DNA of 64,000 bases from contig JAJTUP010000057.1 of assembly GCA_021399435.1 (NCBI GenBank), forward strand, positions 310,001 through 374,000, in the 5' to 3' direction. Below the pieces are notes generated by a model, which worked only from the letters and a program-made list of their open reading frames with translations, searched no databases and had not been told where the DNA came from. Positions 12,839 through 24,665 of the stretch are shown here, piece by piece. Position 1 is the stretch's first letter. Each line of letters opens with the position of its first letter. A program made the translations under genes and the position numbers. This DNA is from Diaporthe sp. PMI_573 (taxonomy: Eukaryota; Ascomycota; Sordariomycetes; Diaporthales; Diaporthaceae).

Positions 12839-14586
12839 TAGGGGATCCAGGGGATGGTCTACATACTATACTCTTTGAATGTTACTCGCTGTCCAAGCAC
12901 AGTTTTAATTGCGAGCCATCGTGAGCAGGGTGATGGATTGTGTGGGCTACGGGTCGTGTACGGCGTCGATATCGGGCCATGGGCGTCGTGGCAGCCTGTT
13001 CAACAACGAGCAAGGTCGACTGGCATCGACTGGCTCGTGGCCGCCAGACTGCCTCACCAGAGCGGTTCGATCCACGGGAGTAGCTCCCAGGGAGGAGGCA
13101 GGACAGAACCTCGAACAAGACTCGGCGATTCGGCGCGCGCTTCAGGCCATCATCCTATGTCTGGCGTGTCCTTCATCGCCGTCATCCGAACTTGACGGCT
13201 GATCCAATGTCTACACAGACTGTCACACTACTGTAGTTCGAACCAACACAGCCCATGCGTTAAGCCCAGAAGAGCCGTGCGGCGCCTCTTTCGGTACAAC
13301 ATTCATGTACCGCTGCAGAGACGACCTGTTAAGGCGTGTTCCGCCTCCGGTTCATCTCAATCTCCATCGAGTGACTTCAGCTCAAGACCGGATCACGAAT
13401 GAGTTGCTCTGCGGGTCTCCCACCTTCTTATGACATGGACGTCTGTAATTACACAAGTAATGACGCTCCTCCCATAGCCGCAGCACAAACCTAATTCGAA
13501 ACCGTGCAGGGTTGCGTCTGTCCGCAAGCGACTAACTCAAGGCTTGCTTTGGAGTTTGGTTACAAGAGCCGCACTTACAACCAGTAATCAAGCACATCCA
13601 GGTGGGCTGCTGCCAGACGGTATCACCCACCCCCACCCAGCTTCCGAGCAGCCGGCGGTACCTGACAAGAGACCGGGCCCCAGAAGACGTACGCTCTATT
13701 CCTGTACAAAAGATTGTCGAGACGATCAACCAAGATTCGATACCCAGGCCCGCATTAAGCGCCCAGAAAGGGATTGTCGTGTTCATCTAGTTGCGACGCG
13801 GAACATGGCAAAAGACCAAGATTGAAGAACGCAAGGTAAATGGGAAAATTGAAATATCAGGCCGGGCGTTGACGTGGATTGTTTTTCGGACGGCTGATCA
13901 GCCGACGTGTGTGGGCGTTTCTTGTCGTCGATCTGTGTCTCAGGTTCTGTGCGCCTGGATGGCGTCGAGTATTTCATGGATCCGGCCTGGTTAGGTGCCG
14001 TCTCATGGCTCGCTGATCATTCAATTGGTCGGCATTGCCACCACTCTGTGCCTTTGTCATTCATTTCGGGTGTCTTGCTCGAGCGCCAGTGCAACCCGTT
14101 TGCGCGTCTGGGTCGGGGGTTTGGGGTGGGGGTTGTGACGGGCGGCTGCTGTCCTTCCCCATCGTCGTGACCACCACGCTCACTGGTCTTATCCTGTCAT
14201 GGCTTGGCAAGAATTGGCCACAAGGCTCTCTCGGGCTGGGTGGCTTTACACAGATCGCAACAAGGTAAACACCAACGTTATCATGAATTAGTATAAAGAG
14301 TAATAAGGAAATAATCATCGTAGAATAAGCCGCCGTCTCAAGAGTGAAATAGCTGCTGGACACCTCATCTCTTGCCAGCTCTATGTACACCATTATCAGT
14401 CTCGTTTCGAGTCTAGCACGGTACAACCCAGCCCCAAGCCACCGCCGACCTCTTTGAGAAAACATCCCGAACCAAGCAAACACCAAACCGCAAGCCGAGT
14501 GGACGGACAAGACTCAGTCATGTCGTACAGGACCCGTGTCCTCTCGACACGGCGCTTCATAGAACTAGCCCCTGCTCGTGCCATGT
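12839..14586. other. Gene-free region
   Basis: 1.7 kb between the decarboxylase copy and the 3' end of the Egh16-like gene. Part of it (about 14270-14340) is AT-rich compared with its surroundings, which fits a 3' processing region of the minus-strand gene. I see no coding pattern. Confidence 0.6.
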
Positions 14587-15721
14587 TCAGGCGATGAAGT
14601 CGCGGGTAGTGATGCGAGCCAGCCGGCTGCGCTTGTCGCTAGCCAGTCTGCGGAGCTTCTGACCATTCCGGCCCTGCTGTCCCTGCTGTCCCTGCTGTCC
14701 CTGCTGTCCCTGCTGGCCCTGCTGGCCCTGCTGTCCGTTCTGGCCCTGCTGTCCGTTCTGGCCCTGCTGTCCGTTCTGGCCCTGCTGACCGTTCTGGCCG
14801 TTTTGAGCATTCTGACCGTTGTTGCCGCCGCCGTTGTTGTTGTTGCCGCCACCAGCGCTGACGGTGAACTTGGTGCAGTCATCCTGGGATCCACGCTGGG
14901 CGACAGGCATGAGAACGGGCTGATGGTTGGAGGAAGAGGTCATGGTGCAGAGACGGTAGTTTCCGGCAGGGAGACCGCCAGTCACGTCAGCCGACAGAAG
15001 ACCCTGTCCGTTGCCAGCATCGTTGATACCCTTGAAGAAGGCGAACTGGGTCGGGTCTGGGGGCTGGCTTGGGTTCAGAGAGTTACCCAAGTCCTGGACG
15101 GTAACGTGGGTGTGGCCAATGACCTGTCCCTGACCGTTGAGCCTCTGAGGAGCGGCGTAGTAGGTCGCATCGGCGTTGGTGAAGGAGCCAGCCTCAAGGT
15201 TCTGGGTCTGGACACTGATGGTGAAGTCCTGCTCCTCCTGGACCTCATCACCGTTCTGGGGGAAGGTGATGATGGACGAGATCATGGTGTTCTTGGCGGG
15301 GATGTTTCCCATGGCTACAAAGCACGTCAGCCACACGCCCCAAGTTCAGGCCAGAAGGGGGATTGTTGTACTTACGGATACCGTTACACGAGCCATCGGT
15401 GATCTGGAGACCGTTGGTGAGAGTCTTGCCGGCGCACTCGTTGATGAAGTTGTTCTGCGAGGTGGCAGAGGCGGCCTGTCCGTCCTCGGCACCAAGACCC
15501 TCAGAGCCGTCGGAGAAGGAGCCGGTCTGGATCGCGTTCTCGCTCAGAGTCGTCGAGTCGGCGTCGTTGCCGCCATTGCCGCCATTGTTGCCCTGGTTCT
15601 GACCATTGTTGCCCTGGTTCCCGCCATTGTTGTTGTTCCCGCCGTTGCCACCGCCGTTCTGGTTCTGCGCGAGGGCCAGGGTGAAGAGCGCCGCAGCGCT
15701 AAAGAGTGCCTTGGAGACCAT
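14587..15721 (-). CDS. Egh16/GAS-like secreted protein with Gln-Gly repeat tail
   Basis: Two exons, 15721-15376 and 15314-14587 (phase-1 intron), 357 residues. A signal peptide is clear (MVSKALFSAAALFTLALAQ), followed by an Asn/Gly-rich stretch. The core carries the family blocks NNFINECAGKTLTNGLQ, SCNGI-PMGNIP-KN, IITFPQNGDEV, and GHTHVTVQDL. These resemble the Egh16H family of Blumeria and the GAS1/GAS2 (MAS) appressorium proteins of Magnaporthe, which are expressed during penetration and contribute to virulence; the molecular activity is unknown. The C terminus adds NGQQGQ-type repeats and a basic end (KLRRLASDKRSR) that I do not remember in GAS1. An in-frame ATG 17 codons upstream exists as a non-AUG-led extension only; the signal peptide fixes the start at 15721. 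Confidence 0.88.
14671..14814 (-). repeat. Coding repeat for Gly-Gln-Gln and Asn-Gly-Gln units
   Basis: On the minus strand the 3' part of the Egh16-like gene is built from 9-nt units CAGCAGGGA and their AACGGCCAG variants, encoding QQG and NGQ. Several neighbouring units are identical at the DNA level, which suggests recent slippage or unequal exchange. Confidence 0.85.
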
Positions 15722-18700
15722 TGTTTCTCGGGGACCGGTGAGGGAGCGTGTGGATAAGAGAAGACGAGACAAAGAATGGAAAGACTAGTCGACGCGAAGA
15801 CCAGTCGACGCGAAGCAAACGACAAATTACGAAGTACTAGGTATGTTGGACCACGATCAACGTGAGTCGGTAGTCTCGACTTGCAAGAACTTCAATATAG
15901 AGAGCGAAAAGAAGTTTGCGTTAGTCAAAGTAGCGGCAGGAAGGGGGAGGAAACCGTCTGAATGAGCGTCTGAGGACGAAAGCTGATATATGGGATGCAG
16001 GCGGCGGCACGTTGAGCTTGGCACGGCCGGGGAGGCCCAGAGACGAACACCATGTCCGACATGGACATGGCCGGCTGTCGAAAGGAGATTCTTCAAAGTG
16101 ATGGCAGGGTAAGAAGATCCCGTTCGAGGTGAAACCTCATGCGACGAAGATGTCGTCGCAGGAGCCAAGCCGGCCGCCGGCAGGGGTGCGGGCAGGGGTG
16201 CGGGAGAGGACTCAGGTACTGCACTCGACCCGGCCTTTTGCGAGGCCGGTGTAGCCCTGCTTATTTGAAAGATGCCCAGACGTCCGAGGGTTAGTATGTA
16301 AGCGGTATCATGAAGTAGAAACTAAGGACCGGGGCAAACGAGTGCATCTCAATCAATTCAATCCAAGAAATTCTGCGCCTGAGCTGGTATCAGGACAGAT
16401 GCAATAGGCGAGACATGATGATCACTGGACAAGTAGTAGATCACACATCATGACTGATGCAAAGAGATCACCTCATCAGGGGGGGGGGGGAAGGCGAGAA
16501 ATACAAAACAGAGACACGATGTTAGGGACCGCATCGTCTGTACACTTCTGCTGGAAAACTATCACGGGTTTGGAACGTGTGTGAAGTGGAGGCCTAACTG
16601 GGTGCCTGTGCCTCTGCCTGCACCAACAAGTACCAACAGAGAGGTAGAAAGGAGCCAATGAGGCGGCACCTGGGGCCCAAAGCTTGGCGCAGTTAAGGTT
16701 GGATGAACAAGGCCCGCGTCGCAGATGCGGCGATGTGAGATTGCAATGCGGCTCGGGCTGCTGATGCAAGAGGGCAGATGACAGAGTGGCCATGCTGACG
16801 GTGACAGGTTTCCATTTCAAGGGGCGGCAAACAACCCCCCCCCCCACTCACATCTGCCCAATGTAGAGACGATTGATGGGACAACGAGATGACAGAGATG
16901 CGATGAGAGATGGGGCCCTATGCGGTACCCACAACAACCGACCGGAATAGAAGACTATGGGGTAGGAAGGCGCCGGGCCGACGTCGAGTTTGGACGTCCC
17001 AGTAATTTACCCCCAGGGTTCAGAGTACAGAGGCTGGAAGGTGAAGGGTTGAGGTGACGAGGTGACGAGGTGACAAGGTGACGAGGTGACGTCCATTGTC
17101 TGAGGAGGCTCTAATCAAAAGCGGGTATCCCCGTACCTGTTCGCGCCGGTACTTGTTCCCCCCACCACGCTACCACCCAGTGGGGATGTACACCCTGGGG
17201 CACCTGGCAGCTTGGCACCCGACCGGGCTGCCATCGGATCGAGAACGTTGGACGTGTCGTGTCGGCTGCCATTTCTCATCTCATCTCATCTGTACCTTAT
17301 TCTGCTATACCATGTTTTGTTATACCGTCCGACACAAGCCGCGACAAGATGATGTAGGCTATCTGTCACCTTGGTATCTCCAGGTAGCACCCCTGCTGCG
17401 GGATTTGTTATCCAAATGTCCAGATCTGTTCTTGTAGACGCATGCACCTTCACGTCGCACAACGGTACCGGGTGATTATTGATCGCCTTGGTGCCCGCTC
17501 ATCATACCATGGGACGAGGCTCCGAGTACGACGACGTGAATGCGCATCAACAGAGCCCCGCCGCGGCTTGGGCACTTCAAGGTTTGAGAACTCTCTCCAG
17601 GCTGACTCGAGGGCCGCTGTCCCGGGGGGCTCCCCCCCTTCCCCCCAGCTCACTGGCTCACAGGCCGGCGAGTTACACCATCTAGCTGATCGTGGGTGGC
17701 CGAAACGGCTTCTGTCAGAGAACTTGCGACCCCACGCCGCAGGGCTGCCCTTTTCCTCTCCCTCTCCCACCCCTCGTCCAGCCTTTTTACCCTTCCAAAG
17801 CCCTTCCAGCCCTTCCTTGCCCGCCTCCAGCCCCAGCGTCATCCTGTTGATCCCGCCCCCTGTGTTCCCTGTGTGCACCGGGCAGTCCAGTCATGTCATC
17901 GGCCACCGCCACAACTCCCGTCTCAACTGCATCCATGATGCCGGGCCGTCATCCCTTTTCTTTTTCAATGCTCTCACACGCAAGGCTGCCAAATGCAGGC
18001 TGGAGCCTCGATTCGGATGAATCACTCAGGTCTGAAGTTCAGTCGCATCTGGCATCACGCCCAGCCTCTGAGAAATGCAAGCCAATGTCAAATAAGCATA
18101 CCCACTCAGCTTGGGTGTTTGCCCACGCTTTTGGGACTGGACTGCCGTCTGCAGTATCCACCAGCAGTATCCACCACCCACTGTTTCGCCCCCAGAGCCA
18201 AGACACGATTCATACCTATTGCACTACACAGTACGCTAGAATCGAAAGCCCCGGGTTGCGAAACGACACACACAATGGAAACACCAATTCATGATCGCAA
18301 CCCATGCCCTGTAGCCCCTACCACCAAGCCGCATGCTGGCTGGCACGCGCCCTCCCCAGACCGGCTGCCCAAAACAACGCCGTGGTTTCGTCTTGGCGAA
18401 ACGACCGGATCCAAGGGCGCCACGCGCCGCATTTTTCAATCCTGCCACACACGGTCTTGACAGAACCACAGAACCACTTCCTGGGTGAGGGGCTAAACCC
18501 CACTGATCTAGACAACCGCTCGTGTCTTCATGAAAAGAAGACCCTCGGGGACATGTCTTGCATGGGAAGCCGTAGCCCCAGGCTCTAGAGCGCACACAGA
18601 GGGTATAAAGTCAGAAAGTCTTTTACCGCAAACGGTACGTGCGCGCGCCTATTGAAGGTGTAGGCGCGGGCGCCACGTCTTGAAACGTCCAAACAATCAA

Positions 18701-20407
18701 GACTGCAGGAGGTGAGGACGAGATGGCAGCTGTCAGCAGCCTACTCATCACGGGCCCTTTGGTGAAGCAATGCAATTGGCAAGATGGAACTGCCTGAGAA
18801 ATGCCCAAGACAAGGCTAGTCTCCGTGCCTCGTCAGGCCAGGCTGTCTAGTCGGCGAGTATTCTCGGCTTGGACTAATAAGGACTCTAACCTTTCGTGCG
18901 TACCGTCGGGCTGAACCACGGGTACGACGAGGCTGCAAAAGCTTAAATGAAATGGGAGAGGATCGGGGGTCCCATACCAAGCCACGGGAAGAGGAAACTC
19001 CGTCTGAACAACGGCTGTGGGCCGCGGATTGGTCGTCGCCAAGATGCGACGAGAACGAAACGTCGATCAAAACAGCAGAGCAGGGCTGGCGCCGTCCGAG
19101 CTGACCTCACTGCACCCCAAAACAAGGCCAGGCTGCGCTTGTCATTACCATGCTGCGCGTGTCACGCACTCGCACCTTATTCCTGCCACGGCAGCTCCTA
19201 TAGCAGGAAGACTACAGGGCCACAGACGGACCTGACAGATCAAACGGACATGAGTACAAGACGGTGGGGTCCCCGGACGATAACGACAAGAGCATTATCG
19301 AGGTGGGTCGTCGGCCTTCCTCTGCCTCTGTTTGCCAATGACTCTCTGGAAATCCCTCGCACTTCTGCCCCTGTGAAGGACGGCCAACCACTGCCACCGT
19401 AGTCAGTCAGGGTGTCAGTCAGTCAGCCAGTCAACATCAGTGATCATTTCTACCCAGTTGGGCCATCTGCCCTGTGGGTCCAGTGCCGCGCCGGCGTCCG
19501 GACGGAAGTCGGTTTCGGATGGCCTGTATCATCGCCCATCTGTTGCCGCACCCTGCCAGGCCGGCCGAGCCCTTGCCAGTCAAGATGTTGCAATATCACT
19601 GACGAGATCTTGGCCTACGATCTCTGCCGTGCTGTGCCACGCCGTGCCACGCCGTGATGGCGTATCGAGATCCGGAGCACAGCGCACGGGAAATGACACG
19701 ATCGGGCTGGACCCGAGTTGGCCCCGAGTGGACAAGAGCGGTCGCGTCCCTCGTACCCACAGCCCGTCCCGAGTCAGATGCATTGCAAAGAGGGGAATGG
19801 GCCGATGGGACTCTTGGCCCCCCGGCTCGGACCACGACAGTAGCAAACCTCCCACGTGGGAATTGTGAGGGGTTGGCCATGAAGGCATGCAGGCGTGTGC
19901 AAATATGACTGGGAGGATTCGGTGCATTTGTGGCTGCCAGCTGCAAGTGCACACGCAGGATTCGCCCCGGGTGCCGAATTTGCCTGGGCAGTCTAATAAC
20001 ATTGAAGAGGGCTTGGCTGGTCTGCTGCTGGTCTGCACAAGTGGTCCAGCCTGCACTGGCTTACTCGCCCAACTGCTAGCTGCAAGTCCGAGTGGTCGGA
20101 GCTGTTCATTGCCCGAGTCATCATCAACCGGCTCGGAGGGCTGCTCCGAGCGGTGTCAGCCCAGCTAAAGTAATTCTACTCCGGTCTAGTGGCTGCCCTT
20201 CCTTTCTTTTCTCCCCCGCTTTCGTCCGCCCTTTGCTGGTTCCCTGACTCCTCACCGTCGGCCCCCATCCCTTTGAGCACTTGCAGACGTGCCCTTTTAA
20301 CCCACCATCACCCACCCTCTCCTCCGCCCAGGTCTTCTCTAACTGAATTGTGATACCATCCAGCTTCTGTCAGCCAATTGCCCACTCGTTGTCATAGTCC
20401 ACCCGTC
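15722..20407. other. 4.7 kb gene-poor region between divergent genes
   Basis: Separates the start of the Egh16-like gene (-) from the start of EMG1 (+). No frame over this stretch shows domain-like sequence, and the longer ones (for example around 17.4-18.0 kb) are rich in Pro/Ser/Arg, as expected from stop-poor GC-rich DNA. It contains homopolymer G/C runs near 16480 and 16840 and an 8-nt repeat at 17051-17090. A long upstream region is common for infection-regulated secreted-protein genes, but no specific site is visible. Confidence 0.6.
17051..17090 (+). repeat. 8-nt tandem repeat GAGGTGAC
   Basis: Five consecutive copies of GAGGTGAC, one with a single change (AAGGTGAC). Confidence 0.9.
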
Positions 20408-21965
20408 ATGTCGTCCTCACCACCCCCGAACCGACGTGCTAAGCGTCCTCGTAAGTCGCCCTTCCCCGCTTCGCTTCTTCTCCCGGGCGGTCCCCGTCTG
20501 TGTCCGTCAGCGCCCTTCGGCGTCAGGCCCGGCTCTTGGTGACAACATGATGCGTCACCTCTCGAACTACAAATACCCAAGTCTGTGTAGCCATGGACAG
20601 GTAGCTGCCAGCCGTGTTGCCGGTAGAGGTGGCTCGATGTGGTTGCGCAAGCCCAAGGGTGTAAAATTCACCGCGCCAGAAGACCCGACCGTTTTACTGC
20701 GCAATCCTCCCCTACACATCAACCCCCCCCCCACTCAGCCCTTGCAACCAATCGACCTGACCTGAAATCACCCCTGGCTGTCGCATTTCGCACCAGAAGG
20801 AGACGCTGAGGCTGGAGCTTGTGTCTTCGGGGTGCGGAAGCCATCAAATTTGGCTCACTTCTGCCACACTTCTCCGCCCAAAATCTGCCTTGTTCCCCAC
20901 CCGCCACTGCGCGTGTCAGGTCGCTGCCCACAACATGCCATCAGTTTCCCGTACGCCATAGGCATTTTTACCCCAACCAAGACAATACCCAGAGCAATAC
21001 ACACCGGCCTCTTCAGACTCTTCCAGCGATCTTGTTATTTACACGCCTAACCTCTTTTGTTTGCCATGGCAGGAACCCAGTCACTACCCCCACCCGAGCT
21101 GCCTCAGCTGGTCGCTGAGCAGCATGTCGCCATCCCACCCACCGACAAGGACTCGAAGCGCCTGATTGTCGTCCTGTCGCATGCCTCGCTCGAGACTTAC
21201 AAGTCGTCACACTCGCGGCCCGGCCACATGGGCGTCCAGCGCGAGGAGAAGTACTCCCTCCTCAACAGCGACGAGCACATCGGCATCATGCGCAAGATGA
21301 ACCGCGACATCTCCGAAGCAAGACCCGACATCACACACCAGGTTCGACCTCTTCTCCCCCCCCCCCAATCCCCTCCACCCACAGTGTTTCGCCAGGGGGG
21401 GTTTGACGTCCAACACGAACCCGAGCTGTCTTCACACGCTGCATCCAACATGCTGGCCATATACTAATCTGCTCTTTCTCGCCTTCAGTGTCTGCTCACC
21501 CTGCTGGACTCTCCAATCAACAAGGCAGGCAGGCTGCAGATCTACATATCCACCGCTAAAGGCGTCCTGATCGAGGTCTCGCCCTCGGTCCGCATTCCCC
21601 GTACTTTCAAACGGTTCGCCGGTCTCATGGTCCAGCTGCTGCACCGCTTATCTATCAGGTCGACCAACTCGCAGGAGAAGCTCCTCCGCGTCATCAACAA
21701 CCCCATCACCGAGCACCTTCCCCCCAAGTGCCGTAAGGTCACTCTCAGTTTCGACGCTCCTGTGACACATGTCCGAAGCTACATCGATGGGCTTGAGCCG
21801 AACGAGAGTATCTGCGTGTTCGTTGGAGCCATGGCAAAGGGGCCTGACAATTTTGCCGACGCATATGTGGACGAGAAAATCTCCATCAGCAATTTCAGCT
21901 TGTCCGCCAGTGTTGCGTGCAGCAAGTTTTGTCATGCCGCCGAGGACGCCTGGGACGTGCTCTGA
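20408..21965 (+). CDS. EMG1: 18S rRNA (pseudouridine-N1)-methyltransferase EMG1/NEP1
   Basis: Three exons: 20408-20450, 21073-21341 and 21489-21965, 262 residues. It methylates a hypermodified pseudouridine of 18S rRNA and is needed for 40S assembly in the nucleolus. The SPOUT-fold protein is evident from [27 protein letters not shown], the [20 protein letters not shown] junction across intron 2, [28 protein letters not shown], and the SAM-binding knot VFVGAMAKG and [17 protein letters not shown]. Exon 1 encodes only 14 residues ([14 protein letters not shown]) joined in phase to an Arg codon and TQSLPPPE, the usual fungal N terminus, across a 622-nt intron. Alternative: an internal ATG at 21066 would give a shorter protein without the basic N terminus. 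Confidence 0.93.
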
Positions 21966-24665
21966 ACGGCTCGCCTGCCCTGTAGCACTCCTGCAACTGT
22001 GGGCAGAGCTCGGGTCAACGCAGAAGGCGTGAGCCGCTGACCCGAAAGCTCAGGAGCGGGGAAGTTTTGAGGGGGAGGGCCTCGGAGGCAGGGAAAGGGC
22101 TGCCCCTCCGTACTAAGCTATTACAACATGGCGATGACGGCGGGGCATGCGCCTCGTAACTTGGGTCGTCTGTGTTTACACTGTCGCTGTTTTTACAACC
22201 AAAACAAGTGCGTTCAACACCGGATCCAGGAGCATTCTTCAATGCTTGTCTAGACCACTTCAACTTGGTCAGACGGTTTTCCCCCTGTTTTCTAGTTTGG
22301 TATTCCTCTGCTGGGCTGTCCCTGATCACAAGGTAAAGTACTGCCGCAAAGGTCTCGAGCAAGTCTCCCGGTCAAGTGCCTGGCGGTGACTTGGCTCACA
22401 ACGACACCTCACGGAGGTTGGCAGCTGGCGGGCTCTGGGTTGGTCAAAAGTTGGACAGTCTGGTGAGTGCACGCCGCGGCAGGCCGAGCCCGCATAGGTA
22501 ACAGCCCCAACGTCGGGTGTGTGGCTCACGGATGGGAGCTTGAGATGAGGTGCGGAGGAGGATAGGGGTGGGGCCAGACAGGATCAAGACAGGCGAGAAT
22601 ACCATAAGCCGGCGATGAGCCAGTCATTGAGACAAAAGCTTGAGTCCCATTCAGTCACGGCTCGAGGGTGCTAACCAGAAAGACCGCCTACGCTGTATTT
22701 CCGTTAGTGGTGTTTGATCGCGTGACACGGGAGATAGGAGGCGCGCAGATGCGGGAAGGCAGATGCCGGAGGACAAGCTGTGTGCCGAATCGAATGGGCG
22801 CGCAGGTCAAGATGGGGGCTGTATCTGATGTGAGATGGTACGGGAGGATATGTTCACCTGCGGGACCGCCTGTGCCGTCCATGAGGTAATGCGACGTAAC
22901 GGTTCGAAAGCATGGGAGAGGACAAGCGGTTGCGTGTGGGACAATGGTGGACGTCCCATGTATCTAGGTTTGGCTGCCAGCTGGGTGGACCCGAGGACAC
23001 GGGCTTGAGCAGCAAGACCCGCTCCCACAAAGTCCGGTGGCTGGCTGCTCGACAATGACCCAGACCGATCAATCAGACGTGCAGGTGGCGATGCCCATGC
23101 CCATACAGTAGGACTTGGGCGGCATCAGTTAGAGCCACCTTGCCCGCACGGTCTGGGGCTCGTCCATCGGTGCGAATGCTCGAGATGCCTGGATGCCCGG
23201 TCGTTGTTGATGGGCGGGCTTGTGTGAGTACAGAGTACAGTCAGTACTACGCACAGGCGTGTGTGAGCTTTGCCGAGTGTGGGTGGCCGGTTCCTTCAGG
23301 TCTCAAGCCTTGATAAATCCGTTTCTCCCGACACGTGTGTAGTCAACATTTCACATTCACATAATTTGGGCACATAATTTGGGCACTCACAGCGCCTGAT
23401 TGGTGGTGATGGCAGAAGGGTGCAGGAAGGTGGTTGGACGGCTTCACAAGTTGAGTGCCTGCTGGGTGCCTGCTGAGTGGCTCCCTGCAGCATGCAGCTC
23501 TTCCATCGCTCCGGCCAGACCACCAGACCAACAGACCACCACTCGCCGTGTGCCCAGTCTCTCTCTCTCACCTTGCTTCCCCGGGGCGTCTCCACCACCC
23601 ACCACCGCCTTCCCTTTTGCTCCCTTCGACTCGCACCCCGCGCCGCCCCTCCCTGTACAATTCCTGCTGCTGAGCCCCCGGCATACTGTGCGGTCCAAGA
23701 GTCGACCGTCGCAGTAGTTGGGCACCAGGACATCCATCCGCTTCGACTGGGCAAGCGCGGGCGCCGTCCGCCTCGTTGCAGGTCCTGCGATCCAATTCGG
23801 CCGGGTGCTTCCCCCTAGATCACCATCACCATCCCAGACGAGGCATCCGATGCCGCCACGCCCGTCAGCTCCGCCAGGGGCGCCAGGGCTGTGGCCAGCG
23901 TCAGGTCAAAAGGGTGGAGAGCATCTCTGCGTCCCTTGCGGCCGTCCATTGAGGTGCCGCCAGCAACTCGACCCGACTCGTATCACTTGCTGCTCACGCT
24001 GCTCACGCCGCTTAGCACACGTCGTCTGCCATGTAGACACTGCTTGGCTGAACCACAAGCTACTGGCCACCTTAACCTGCTGTCCGTGTTGCTCATCGAC
24101 TGTCGGTGTCGGCAGCCGCCTCAAGCATGACGACCATGTGGGACACGGCGCCCATCCAAGCACAGTGCTGTGTCGTGTACGGTATGCGCGACCTGCCACC
24201 TCTGTTGGCTCTCCGTCTCTTCATATATATCTACTTGTGTAGTCCGCAGTCTCCTTGCCTGTTCCGCATTTGGCCATTCCTGCGTCTTTGCTCTTCCCCT
24301 CTGTCAGAGCACACATCCTAGCACAACAGGCGCGTCCACGGCGGCAACGCGCATACAGTACCACCCTCACCTCCTCTTCTCTTGGGGGGTGCTGGTGTTG
24401 ACGTTCCACCCGCTCCTACGTGCTCGGGAGACTGGAACCGCAGGACGTTGCTGCCTCCAGCTTCAACCACACACACACACACACACACACACACAAGCCA
24501 CAGGCCCGGGGTCTCGCCTCGTCTCCTCTTGCCTCGTCTGCAGAGTACCTGCGCTGTGCAAGGCTGCCCCGGTCTTGGCGTTGCCTTTCCCTCCCCACCA
24601 CTGCCCTCCATCTCCCTCCGTACCTTGAATACCCAAGCCCCCCCTTTGCCCGGGCTGCTGCAGAC
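21966..24665. other. 2.7 kb intergenic region
   Basis: Between EMG1 and the VOC-fold gene on the same strand. The last 1.2 kb is pyrimidine-rich on the + strand and probably promoter and leader of the following gene. A CA repeat lies at 24468-24496. Nothing else is recognised. Confidence 0.6.
24468..24496. repeat. CA dinucleotide repeat
   Basis: About 14 CA units, roughly 170 bases before the start codon of the VOC-fold gene. Confidence 0.9.

Noticed and set aside
13055..13085. tRNA B-box-like sequence (GGTTCGATCC)
   Set aside because: Flanking bases do not form a T stem, and no acceptor stem or anticodon arm can be drawn.
14578..15402. A Leu/Val-rich plus-strand frame of 274 codons
   Set aside because: It is antisense to the Egh16-like gene; its Leu runs are the complement of the Gln-Gly repeat.
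17442..18020. A 192-codon plus-strand frame in the 4.7 kb gene-poor region
   Set aside because: It is Pro/Ser/Arg-rich, has no motif or intron pattern, and a competing minus-strand frame covers the same bases.
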